This document shows, piece after piece, positions 1 through 7,085 of a stretch of DNA of 38,955 bases (the stretch's first letter is position 1; every line of letters starts with the position of its first letter). The stretch covers positions 1-38,955 of the IMG/VR virus record IMGVR_UViG_3300030419_004104; one strand, given 5' to 3'. Under the pieces are notes generated by a model that was not told where the DNA came from, searched no databases, and saw nothing but the letters and a program-made list of their open reading frames with translations. The position numbers and the translations under genes were made by a program. The stretch comes from a virus.

Positions 1-58
1 TTAAATACAAGGGCTTCCCTACTTTTTTAGGCTAAAACGCTACATATACTGTATATCC
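1..58. repeat. Left copy of 58-bp att direct repeat
   Basis: These 58 bases recur without a mismatch at 37913-37970, after which the two copies diverge. The window begins inside the loop of what is, in the right copy, a terminator hairpin behind a tRNA-Tyr 3' end, so the left edge cuts through a longer repeat that probably continues into tRNA sequence outside the window. The position next to an integrase fits attL, or one allele of attP. Confidence 0.85.
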
Positions 59-147
59 GCAACGTCTGTTGGTCCTACTTGCAGTATTACTCCACTTTGC
101 TTAACATTACTTCAAAATGTGGGATATAACGGGAAATACGAATAAAC

Positions 148-169
148 TATCCCCCCTTTTATCCCCCCC
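148..169 (+). repeat. Possible integrase arm-type sites, TATCCCCCC x2
   Basis: Two copies of TATCCCCCC start 12 bases apart, between the att repeat and the integrase start. Short tandem repeats here are typical of arm-type sites bound by the N-terminal domain of tyrosine integrases. They differ from the TTCTAACCCCGT repeats at the other end. The rest of 59-220 holds no gene I can support. Confidence 0.35.
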
Positions 170-220
170 ACTGCTTTCGTGTCTAAAAGAGCAGACTAAA
201 TACACAGCGGAGCGAGTAAT

Positions 221-1603
221 ATGCCAAGCCTGACATTTGAACAGCCAACAAAAGAAAAGCCAAAAGGACGTTGGGTTTTACAGTATAACATATGGATCTC
301 TGGATTCAGAAAAGATCCACCCCCACGTATTAAAAGAGTAAGTAAATCAGATATCACGAAAGCCCTGCAATTTGCCGTAAATCGAATTGAACAAGCGTCT
401 AAAAGTGGCATTGCTACATCGGAAGAAATAGATATATGGGTAAACGACTATAGAGAGTTTGGACTAACTAAACCTTTAATTAGTCCTGCGGATGCTGCAT
501 TGGTTTGGCCTGGCTACAGAGATCACATTAAAAGAACAAACTCCGTTGCTGCTGTGGAACTTGATATGAATTTAATTGTGGATAAATACCTTGAAAACGC
601 AAAAAATAAAACAAGGAAAGATTGGGGCAAAGAACCTGATTCATTACAAAAAACAAAAAATGAGCTTACAAGAGTTTTATCGGATGTAAGAAAAAAACAT
701 CCTAATCCAGCATCTATGTCTGAGGACGATTACTATGAATGGTGGGATATGCAACGGAATCAACATTCACCAAGCACCACAAACAAAAAAAATTATGCTT
801 TAAAAAACTTTTTTACTGCCTGTATAGATTTGAATTTAATAGACCGTTCCCCATATAATAAAAATCGATGCCCAACCATTAAACAAACAACGACAAAACC
901 ACGTAGAGTTTTAACCGAAGATGAGGCCAAACGAACGATTGAAGTTCTAAGCGCGAAATATGATTACTATACCGATCCCTGTGGACGTAAACATCCAATG
1001 CATGGCTGCATTGTAATCGCCATTTATTTCGGTCTGTATTGTGGGTTGCGAACCAATGAAATGCGATGGCTGGAATGGGACGCATTAGTAATAAATAAAA
1101 ACAAGGCATCATTTTTATATGTGAAAGAATCAACGTGTGCAGCTAACGGTGAAATACATACACCCAAAGATCACGAATTTCGAACGCTTGGTATTAAAGA
1201 TGAGTTAAAAAATATGATTGAGATTGAGAGAAAACGGCAAAATAAGTTAGAGATGTTAGGTCAATATATTATCCCATCAGGACGTTATGTGAAACAAGGC
1301 AGCAAATGGGATAAAGATCCTCGGAGCGTTGGCACAAAAAATGTAGTTATATCGAATAATCAATTTGCTGACAGTATAAAAGAATTTAATCAAAATGAAA
1401 AAGCAATATACGGCAGATCAGGATCAAGTAAGCCCACCTACACAAGCTATAGGCATACCTATGCTACCCAACTGCTCAGAAATGGTGTAGATATCGCAAG
1501 TGTTAAAGATCGAATGGGCCACGAGAAGATAGATACAACCAATAAGTATTTAACGCAAATAAAAGCAGAAGATTCTACTGTAGAAGAAAACTTACCGTAT
1601 TAG
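221..1603 (+). CDS. int: Tyrosine-family site-specific integrase (460 aa)
   Basis: Catalyses recombination between phage attP and the host tRNA-Tyr attB. Catalytic residues visible: Arg277 in CGLRTNEMRW, the box II Arg411 in TSYRHTYAT, a following GHEKID segment, and the nucleophile Tyr443 in NKYLT. The first position of the HxxR box is Thr rather than His, a tolerated variation in this family. Residues 1-90 look like an arm-binding region, and about 100-220 like a SAM-like core-binding domain (TRKDW, STTNKKNYALKNFF). The ATG follows a purine-rich site (GGAGCGAG). It stands alone next to the att repeat. From about residue 100 on it is strongly similar to the partial integrase at 38100, while the N-terminus is much more divergent. 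Confidence 0.95.
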   Translation: MPSLTFEQPTKEKPKGRWVLQYNIWISGFRKDPPPRIKRVSKSDITKALQFAVNRIEQASKSGIATSEEIDIWVNDYREFGLTKPLISPADAALVWPGYRDHIKRTNSVAAVELDMNLIVDKYLENAKNKTRKDWGKEPDSLQKTKNELTRVLSDVRKKHPNPASMSEDDYYEWWDMQRNQHSPSTTNKKNYALKNFFTACIDLNLIDRSPYNKNRCPTIKQTTTKPRRVLTEDEAKRTIEVLSAKYDYYTDPCGRKHPMHGCIVIAIYFGLYCGLRTNEMRWLEWDALVINKNKASFLYVKESTCAANGEIHTPKDHEFRTLGIKDELKNMIEIERKRQNKLEMLGQYIIPSGRYVKQGSKWDKDPRSVGTKNVVISNNQFADSIKEFNQNEKAIYGRSGSSKPTYTSYRHTYATQLLRNGVDIASVKDRMGHEKIDTTNKYLTQIKAEDSTVEENLPY

Positions 1604-1610
1604 TAGAGGA

Positions 1611-1662
1611 TGGGACACGCCTCCTGTCCCACCCCCCTGGTAACATCGACAACCCCCCAGGG
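1611..1662. terminator. Weak hairpins between convergent genes
   Basis: TGGGACA (1611-1617) pairs with TGTCCCA (1625-1631), and CCCTGG (1635-1640) pairs with CCAGGG (1657-1662). They lie between the integrase stop and the last gene of the leftward late region. Neither is followed by a clear T-run on either strand, so termination here is only suggested by position. Confidence 0.3.
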
Positions 1663-1669
1663 ATCGATG

Positions 1670-1843
1670 CTACGCTGTACCGTGTGCGTCTACGTACGCT
1701 TGTCCCAACACATACGCAGCAGCAACGAGTGCGAGTGGCCACGTAATCTCCACGCTACCCGTACCTGCAGCTGCTGCTACCGCTGCAGTGACACCTAATT
1801 TTCTACTTCCTAATTTGTTTTTGAGATCGTCAAGAAATTTCAT
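1670..1843 (-). CDS. Small membrane protein, last gene of the late region (57 aa)
   Basis: The protein has a basic N-terminus (MKFLDDLKNKLGSRKLG) and then an Ala/Val-rich hydrophobic stretch over residues 18-50, long enough for one or two membrane passes. I chose the ATG at 1843 because it is preceded by AGAAGGGG; an ATG at 1876 in the same frame would overlap the upstream gene much more. It overlaps the end of the coiled-coil gene by 14 bases. Its place at the distal end of the late operon, in a run of small membrane or coiled-coil genes, suggests a part in lysis (holin or antiholin-like), but no family is recognised. Confidence 0.65.
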   Translation of the reverse strand: MKFLDDLKNKLGSRKLGVTAAVAAAAGTGSVEITWPLALVAAAYVLGQAYVDAHGTA

Positions 1844-2039
1844 GTGAATCGTCCCCTTCTTCGGTTTGTGGTTCATTTTCTGTTTTTAAATTTTTTAAAA
1901 TCGTGATCGCTCCCTGCTGTCGCTGCAGTAGATTCTGCAGCTCGTTAACCTTATTTTGAGCTGTCTGCAGCTCGGCTATAGCTGTGGCCTGATTTTGCTC
2001 CATGTCAGCTATTTTATCGTCTATATTTTTCGTTTCCAT
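1830..2039 (-). CDS. Small coiled-coil protein (69 aa)
   Basis: Residues 5-50 read as a continuous heptad-type coiled coil rich in Gln, Ala, Leu and Glu; the tail is acidic. There is no signal peptide or membrane segment. It lies 16 bases after the MscS-like gene and overlaps the following small membrane gene, so it is translationally linked within the probable lysis cluster. A soluble partner of a membrane protein, or a spanin-like role, is possible, but the absence of a membrane anchor or lipobox argues against a classical Rz/Rz1 component. Function unknown. Confidence 0.6.
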   Translation of the reverse strand: METKNIDDKIADMEQNQATAIAELQTAQNKVNELQNLLQRQQGAITILKNLKTENEPQTEEGDDSHEIS

Positions 2040-2055
2040 TTGGCCCCTTCTGGTT

Positions 2056-2475
2056 TTAAGTGGGAGGTTTTTGGGGATTTTTGCCGTTTATTTCACCCTC
2101 TTTAAAAAAATCTTTCGCGTCAAGTTTGGGTAGCGGTCGTTCGATCCGCAGACTAGCAAGCTCCGCATTCGGCACTGCCAACTTTGTTCCTCCAGAAATC
2201 GTGCCTTCCCTAAAAGTGTAGAGGTAAAAAACCGTTTTGGTCACGCTGACGCGGACTATGCGACCTGGCCTGTCACCATTTAATATTACGATGTCATCTT
2301 CGTTATACTCGTGGCCAAAAAAAACTTGCACACCTGCGACTGCGTTATCGATAGTAGACTTAAAAAACAACATGGCAAACGCGATGAGTGCTAGCCATGA
2401 CCATTCTGCTATTAAAGTATTCAAACCGGATTGCTGGCCGAATTCATTTAAAGCAGCTACTGCCTCTTGTTCCAT
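2056..2475 (-). CDS. Miniature MscS-like membrane protein (139 aa)
   Basis: One hydrophobic segment at residues 25-50 (ending STIDNAVAGVQVFF) is followed by a segment resembling the MscS beta domain: YNEDDIVILNG, then GRIVRVSVTKT, then the characteristic VPNAEL near residue 101. In bacterial MscS channels the pore helix TM3 leads directly into this domain in the pattern AG, GD/ED, G-V, T, PN. Here TM1, TM2 and the large C-terminal vestibule are missing; the rest is a 25-residue polar tail. It sits in the distal late cluster between a two-helix membrane protein and small coiled-coil and membrane genes, so a role in membrane permeabilisation or osmotic control at lysis is plausible. The MscS resemblance is by eye; the function is inferred. 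Confidence 0.7.
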   Translation of the reverse strand: MEQEAVAALNEFGQQSGLNTLIAEWSWLALIAFAMLFFKSTIDNAVAGVQVFFGHEYNEDDIVILNGDRPGRIVRVSVTKTVFYLYTFREGTISGGTKLAVPNAELASLRIERPLPKLDAKDFFKEGEINGKNPQKPPT

Positions 2476-2582
2476 TCGGCTCGCATCTTTTTAATCTGTT
2501 CTTTTCTTTTTTTTTGCAGTTCGCTTTTTTTTGTTGTATTTGCGCGCAGGATTTTTAGAATTTTGTTTAGTAGTGATTTCAT
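2457..2582 (-). CDS. Very small basic protein (41 aa)
   Basis: Starts at an ATG whose bases overlap the stop of the upstream membrane gene (ATGA) and ends 19 bases inside the MscS-like gene. The product is strongly basic (KKSELQKKRKEQIKKMRAEW) with a short amphipathic N-terminus (MKSLLNKILKIL). A longer reading with a start at 2675 is open but would run through the upstream coding sequence, so the short form is preferred. Function unknown; the charge pattern could suit a membrane-surface helix that modulates the neighbouring lysis proteins. Confidence 0.5.
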   Translation of the reverse strand: MKSLLNKILKILRANTTKKSELQKKRKEQIKKMRAEWNKRQ

Positions 2583-3007
2583 TCTTTTGTCGCCCGATAC
2601 ATAGCTGCGAGAAAAACAGTGACAAGCCAAACCATTGCTCCATACACAGCTTCGTGTTCCCAAAACGCTTGCCACTGCTTATCATTTCCACCTTTGGCAA
2701 ATGGGAACCCTATTGTGTGCCATAATTGGTATAGGATAGTTACGCATATAGCAGCTCCTCCGGACCATGCAGCTGCTTTTTTGCTTTCGTCTGCAGCTTT
2801 TTGCTTCTTTGTCAAAGTGACAACAGTCCGCTTAGTTTTCCCTAGTTCCTGACGAACTTCGTCTCGGTCGTGCCGAAATTGGTTTGCTACTACATTTGCT
2901 TGCTCTCGTTCCGATTTTAATGTTTCTATTTCTTTTACCGCCGCTAGGTAAAGGCGACGCTGTCTTTCCGCGCTTGGAATTTCTTCCGGTGGTGGATATT
3001 TGTTCAT
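2579..3007 (-). CDS. Coiled-coil plus two-helix membrane protein, holin candidate (142 aa)
   Basis: Residues 10-75 form a charged coiled coil (QRRLYLAAVKEIETLKSER and following). There are then two hydrophobic stretches, about 80-103 (AAICVTILYQLWHTIGFPF) and 121-138 (AVYGAMVWLVTVFLAAMY), separated by a short polar loop. Two membrane helices in a small late protein next to other membrane genes are consistent with a holin or holin regulator, but the N-terminal coiled coil is unusual for a plain holin. No conserved family recognised. The ATG at 3007 is 22 bases downstream of the fibre chaperone gene. Confidence 0.65.
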   Translation of the reverse strand: MNKYPPPEEIPSAERQRRLYLAAVKEIETLKSEREQANVVANQFRHDRDEVRQELGKTKRTVVTLTKKQKAADESKKAAAWSGGAAICVTILYQLWHTIGFPFAKGGNDKQWQAFWEHEAVYGAMVWLVTVFLAAMYRATKE

Positions 3008-3029
3008 GCCAAAACTTTCTTTTTATCGC

Positions 3030-3344
3030 TCATAGCGTGGGGCGCGTGTACACCCCATCTGTGCCAAACGCGTCAGTACTTGGCCAATCACGGAGTTCTT
3101 GGCGATATGTCATTATAGCTGAACGCTGAGGATGATCTGTTAATGGCACAATGTAATCGGTCGCTCTTAGTTCTCCGTTACGCCACGCTCGATGAGATTT
3201 AGCAATCTCTCCATCTGTAACAGTGCGCTCTGGGACAAGCTGGTACGATCCACCACCTGCGGTGATTTTTTTTGCAAAATCCTCATCCGCTACTATAGTG
3301 TTCTGTGATCCATCAGCATATGTTATATTGAATTTTGTTGACAT
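3030..3344 (-). CDS. Tail fibre assembly chaperone-like protein (104 aa)
   Basis: The C-terminal half carries the pattern of phage tail-assembly chaperones: a WRNGEL segment, then ATDYIVPLTDHP, then the signature MTYRQELRDWPS. In this family the segment follows an R-x-LL-x-x-TD motif and ends in YRQ-x-LRD. The gene lies directly after the glycine-rich fibre gene (4-base gap), the usual place for a chaperone that helps fold or attach distal tail fibres. The N-terminal 50 residues resemble a small domain with no recognised function. Confidence 0.75.
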   Translation of the reverse strand: MSTKFNITYADGSQNTIVADEDFAKKITAGGGSYQLVPERTVTDGEIAKSHRAWRNGELRATDYIVPLTDHPQRSAIMTYRQELRDWPSTDAFGTDGVYTRPTL

Positions 3345-3348
3345 TTTT

Positions 3349-4359
3349 TTAACCTTGCGTAATTGGAAAAATCATACAGCAGCCTTCGCCACCCTGAGCT
3401 TTAAACGTACTCGCAGATCCGTTATCGTTGAGCGTTGCACCTGACCCACCACCCATTGAGCCACGGCCCCCGTATTGGTAGCCCGAGTAGCTTGTTTGCA
3501 ACGAATTAGATCCGCAGAATGGACCTGCTGGCCCTGAGTAGTGGTCATTACTATCATACTTGCCCCACCATTGACCTACCTGAACTGAAACTGCTGAAGC
3601 AGAATAATCTACGTAACCAGCATGTAGGTATTTGGGATAGGAACCTGTTTCTACAGTCGAATCACCATCGTAAAAACCTGCGTCAAACGGTTGCGTATAC
3701 GTTGAAATATCTACGCCAAACGGTTGCATAATAGCAGGATTATCCTGATCGAAAGAGCGCGGACTAGAGATACCTTCATATCCAGCTACAATTCGATTCA
3801 AGTTTCCACCGCGAGATGGATACGGGTCATCATACCCTGCCTCGCCTGACATACCTGTTGCCCACAGACCTACTGCACCACCACCAGATGCCTGTCTTGT
3901 ACTACTGGTAGACCCCCCTGCTCCACCCGTAAAATTTGCGATGTTACCACCAGAGGCACTACCTCCAGTAGCACCAGAGCCACCAGCACCAGAGTACTTG
4001 ACACCAGCACTCCCACCATTACCTGTCATCGTGCTTATGCCAGATCCCGAAAACGTAGAGTTCCCTCCTGCGCTGCCATCTTGCTCAGATGTGTACGGCC
4101 CACCACCTGCCCCACCAGCACCGCAAGTAAACGTGTACTCTACTCCAGACACTAGCGTAAGTTTAGAAATAGCACATCCACCTGCACCACCACCCGTAAC
4201 GGAATAGTTTACATCGCGTGGCGCGGATGCTCCACTACCCCCAGCTCCGATTACATAGACGTATGCTTCATACGTGGCAGAAGGTGTCCAAGCAAAACTC
4301 GCTAACCACATAATATTCGGCACACCGTGTCCACCACCTCTAGTCCCTAATACAGCCAT
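3349..4359 (-). CDS. Glycine-rich tail fibre or adhesin protein (336 aa)
   Basis: Composition is dominated by Gly, Ser and Ala, with repeated stretches such as VIGAGGSGAS, TGGGAGGCA and GAGGAGGG. Glycine-rich domains of this type form the host-contacting tip of some phage tail fibres. The N-terminal 40 residues (WLASFAWTPSATYEAYVYVIG) probably open a beta-sandwich before the glycine-rich part. It is placed between the long fibre gene and a tail-assembly chaperone, supporting a distal fibre role. Strong SD-like sequence (AAGGAGAT) precedes the ATG. Confidence 0.75.
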   Translation of the reverse strand: MAVLGTRGGGHGVPNIMWLASFAWTPSATYEAYVYVIGAGGSGASAPRDVNYSVTGGGAGGCAISKLTLVSGVEYTFTCGAGGAGGGPYTSEQDGSAGGNSTFSGSGISTMTGNGGSAGVKYSGAGGSGATGGSASGGNIANFTGGAGGSTSSTRQASGGGAVGLWATGMSGEAGYDDPYPSRGGNLNRIVAGYEGISSPRSFDQDNPAIMQPFGVDISTYTQPFDAGFYDGDSTVETGSYPKYLHAGYVDYSASAVSVQVGQWWGKYDSNDHYSGPAGPFCGSNSLQTSYSGYQYGGRGSMGGGSGATLNDNGSASTFKAQGGEGCCMIFPITQG

Positions 4360-4377
4360 TATGCTATCTCCTTAAAA

Positions 4378-7083
4378 TTATAAACTTACCCAACCAAAAC
4401 TTGAGTCAACATAGACGAGTTGAACTGCATTACCTGTCAGTAGGGTTCCATCTGCTGCAACAGAATCAATATCTTCAGAATTGCGCCCCACTGTTACAGT
4501 TGCAGCTCCGATATTCTTTAGCGTTACCGTATTACCTGCGCTTGGCGAGGATGGCAATGTTACTGTGAATGCCGTACTAGCGTGGTTACATATTAACTGG
4601 TCACCGCTACTGGCAGTATAGGTGGTAGTCTTTACCGCCCAATCACTATAAGAGCCTCCACCTCCTGATGCAGCTTCCCAGCCTGGCGTGCTGCCATCTA
4701 GCGTGAGCACATGGTTGTCGCTGCCCACAGCGATACGAGCGAGGTGACCGCTACCATCCCGATAGTACATGTCACCTGTAGCGTCACTGCCCAGATCTAT
4801 ACCACCCGTGAGTGCTATGTCTCCAGGAATCGAAACAGTAGAGGCTGCACCAGCACCTATGGTGACATCCACTTCGCCATCCGTAGTGGATCCGGTGAGA
4901 GCTAAACCTACCGTATTGTTACCATCATTTTCAGCGACGTAAAATTTTAATGCACCACACTCATCACCATTACTTGCATCAGCCACCACCCCTTCAATTT
5001 TTGCAAATCTTATGTTGTCCTGGTTATCATCGTCGCCATAAAATTCAATGGTCCCACACACGTCATTATCTGCACCAGCCGCACCTTTATCGTTGACGAA
5101 ACGCAAAAAAGCACTGGTTGCCCCGTTGTGGGTATTCTTAAGTTCAAGAATAGGCAACTCTGTCGAGTCTGATGTTATTTGAAATATTTCAGAAGTCGCA
5201 TTATACGTGACATCAGCCTCGCTTGTCAGTGCATTTGAACCAGTGACAGTCACTAACGTGTTGTCCGTAGACCCACTCAATGAGGCTCCACCAACCTCAG
5301 TGCCGTTAACGCTAAAAACCTTACTGGACGCAAGGTCTATGCCTCCATCACCAATCGTTGCAATCTTAACTTCGTCGATATAAAATGACACCTTGCCATG
5401 ATCGCCCGTACCACTTGCGGTCTTAGTCGTAAACCTTAATTCCTCTAAGGTTTTATTTGAACCATTTAGGGCTTCAATAAACAGTGCCTCAGTGGCCGAT
5501 GTGCCAATCGCAAGGCTCGTATCCGCATTAGAATTATCATCATATATTGTTACATCACCAGCGGTGACTACGAGTGTAGCCGTGCCAGCCGAGAGCGTAA
5601 GATTATTATTGCCCGATGTATCGATGCTGGTCGCAGCGTCAAAGGATAGGGTTGTTGCATCAGACTCAATGGTACCAGCATCCAGTGACATGGTAGCACT
5701 GCCACTGTCTATCGTTATAGCATTGTTTCCTGATGTATCTATACTAATCGTTGAGTCAAACGAGAGCGTAGTAGCATCAGATTCTATAGTCCCACCATCC
5801 AGCGTCAGCGTGGCAGTACCTGCATCCACTGTTATTGCATTATCTCCCGATGAATCAATACTTACGCTCGAATCGAACGATAACGTAGTAGCATCGGATT
5901 CTATCGTGCCAGCATCCAATGAAAGTGTTGCTGATCCAGAGTCAATCGTAATTGCGTTATTACCGCTTGAGTCGATTGTAGCAGCTGCATCGAACGAAAG
6001 TGTCCCTGCACCTACGCTAAGAGTTTGTCCACTGTCACCGATCTTGTCTGTGTAGACATTTGCCCATCGCACACTACTCGTGCCCAGATCGTCCGTGCTA
6101 TCAGTATCAGAGACTATATTGCCCCCCACAGTAGTTACTCCACCTACGCCCAACGTGCCAATACCACTAACATTATTGCTGTCGTCAATTATAACACCCG
6201 AGTTTTGTGCAGTTTTTCCACCCGTGCCATCAAAGCGCATTGTCGCGTTATCAGTGCTACTCCCTGGTCCCTGCACATCACCAGCATCGATGCTTGTCCC
6301 GTTTATACGGTATGTCATACCCGATTCGATATTTATGCCTGTATCATCTATTGTAGCTACCGCTGCCTCATCGATGTAAAAACTGACTTTACCGTGATTA
6401 GCAGAACCGGACGCAGTTTTGGTCGTTATCCGAAATTCTTCTAAGGTTTTGTCTGAATCTCCATTTAAGGATTCAAAAAAAGCTGCTTCAGTAGCTGACG
6501 TACCCATACTTACGGCTACATCAGCATTATTGGCATCGTGGTATACCGTGACATCAGAGGATTTTACTGTGAGTGCCTGACCCGTATCGCCTATTGCATC
6601 CGTATAGACGTTAGCCCATCTCACGGAGGTAGTGCCAAGATCATCTGTACTGTCTGTGTCTGAGGTTATTACGCCTCCAACCTTCAGACCGGTAGTAGGT
6701 GCAGTGTTGTTGTCTGTCGCTAATCCACCACGTATCCGCACATCGTCCGTGCCATCCTGTATGTCGATAACCGTAGCATCGGTCCCACTGCCATCCGAGT
6801 TCGATGTTGTCAGTTCTAGGGCAGTATTAGAGTTATTATAACGGAGCAGATAATCGGGTGCGGTCCCAAATTTGATGTAGATGTCATCGTTGAAATTCAG
6901 CGATGACGATGTGCTCATGGTGTGCACTCCGGTCCATGTCCATGCAGCACTGGTGCTGATATTATCGCTATTTAAATTTGAAGAATTAGTGTTTGTAATA
7001 ATATTGTTGAACTCATTATTGAGATCGCTGGCCGTTAGCGTCTCATTGGCGACAAATGTTTTTACTCTGGTGTATGTGGACAT
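4378..7083 (-). CDS. Large repetitive tail fibre protein (901 aa)
   Basis: N-terminal segment (TYTRVKTFVANETLTASDLNNEFNN) resembles the virion-attachment start of many podovirus fibres. The middle is made of beta-rich repeats: a unit of about 39 residues with the core TLSFDSSVSIDSSGDNAIT recurs around residues 360-490, and a longer module beginning SDTDSTDDLG and containing FYIDE appears twice. The C-terminus (TVTLPSSPSAGNTVTLKN and after) matches the small end domain often found at the tips of marine phage fibres. It probably forms a trimeric receptor-binding fibre. The internal duplications could let the fibre change length by recombination. Confidence 0.85.
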   Translation of the reverse strand: MSTYTRVKTFVANETLTASDLNNEFNNIITNTNSSNLNSDNISTSAAWTWTGVHTMSTSSSLNFNDDIYIKFGTAPDYLLRYNNSNTALELTTSNSDGSGTDATVIDIQDGTDDVRIRGGLATDNNTAPTTGLKVGGVITSDTDSTDDLGTTSVRWANVYTDAIGDTGQALTVKSSDVTVYHDANNADVAVSMGTSATEAAFFESLNGDSDKTLEEFRITTKTASGSANHGKVSFYIDEAAVATIDDTGINIESGMTYRINGTSIDAGDVQGPGSSTDNATMRFDGTGGKTAQNSGVIIDDSNNVSGIGTLGVGGVTTVGGNIVSDTDSTDDLGTSSVRWANVYTDKIGDSGQTLSVGAGTLSFDAAATIDSSGNNAITIDSGSATLSLDAGTIESDATTLSFDSSVSIDSSGDNAITVDAGTATLTLDGGTIESDATTLSFDSTISIDTSGNNAITIDSGSATMSLDAGTIESDATTLSFDAATSIDTSGNNNLTLSAGTATLVVTAGDVTIYDDNSNADTSLAIGTSATEALFIEALNGSNKTLEELRFTTKTASGTGDHGKVSFYIDEVKIATIGDGGIDLASSKVFSVNGTEVGGASLSGSTDNTLVTVTGSNALTSEADVTYNATSEIFQITSDSTELPILELKNTHNGATSAFLRFVNDKGAAGADNDVCGTIEFYGDDDNQDNIRFAKIEGVVADASNGDECGALKFYVAENDGNNTVGLALTGSTTDGEVDVTIGAGAASTVSIPGDIALTGGIDLGSDATGDMYYRDGSGHLARIAVGSDNHVLTLDGSTPGWEAASGGGGSYSDWAVKTTTYTASSGDQLICNHASTAFTVTLPSSPSAGNTVTLKNIGAATVTVGRNSEDIDSVAADGTLLTGNAVQLVYVDSSFGWVSL

Positions 7084-7085
7084 TT

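Noticed and set aside
2457-2675. Longer 72-codon form of the small basic protein
   Set aside because: The extension lies inside the upstream membrane-protein gene, and the internal ATG at 2582 has the typical ATGA coupling with that gene's stop.
5492-6055. Open frame on the plus strand (187 codons) opposite the tail fibre
   Set aside because: It mirrors the repetitive fibre codons in another frame, gives a low-complexity Val/Ser product and has no SD or context.
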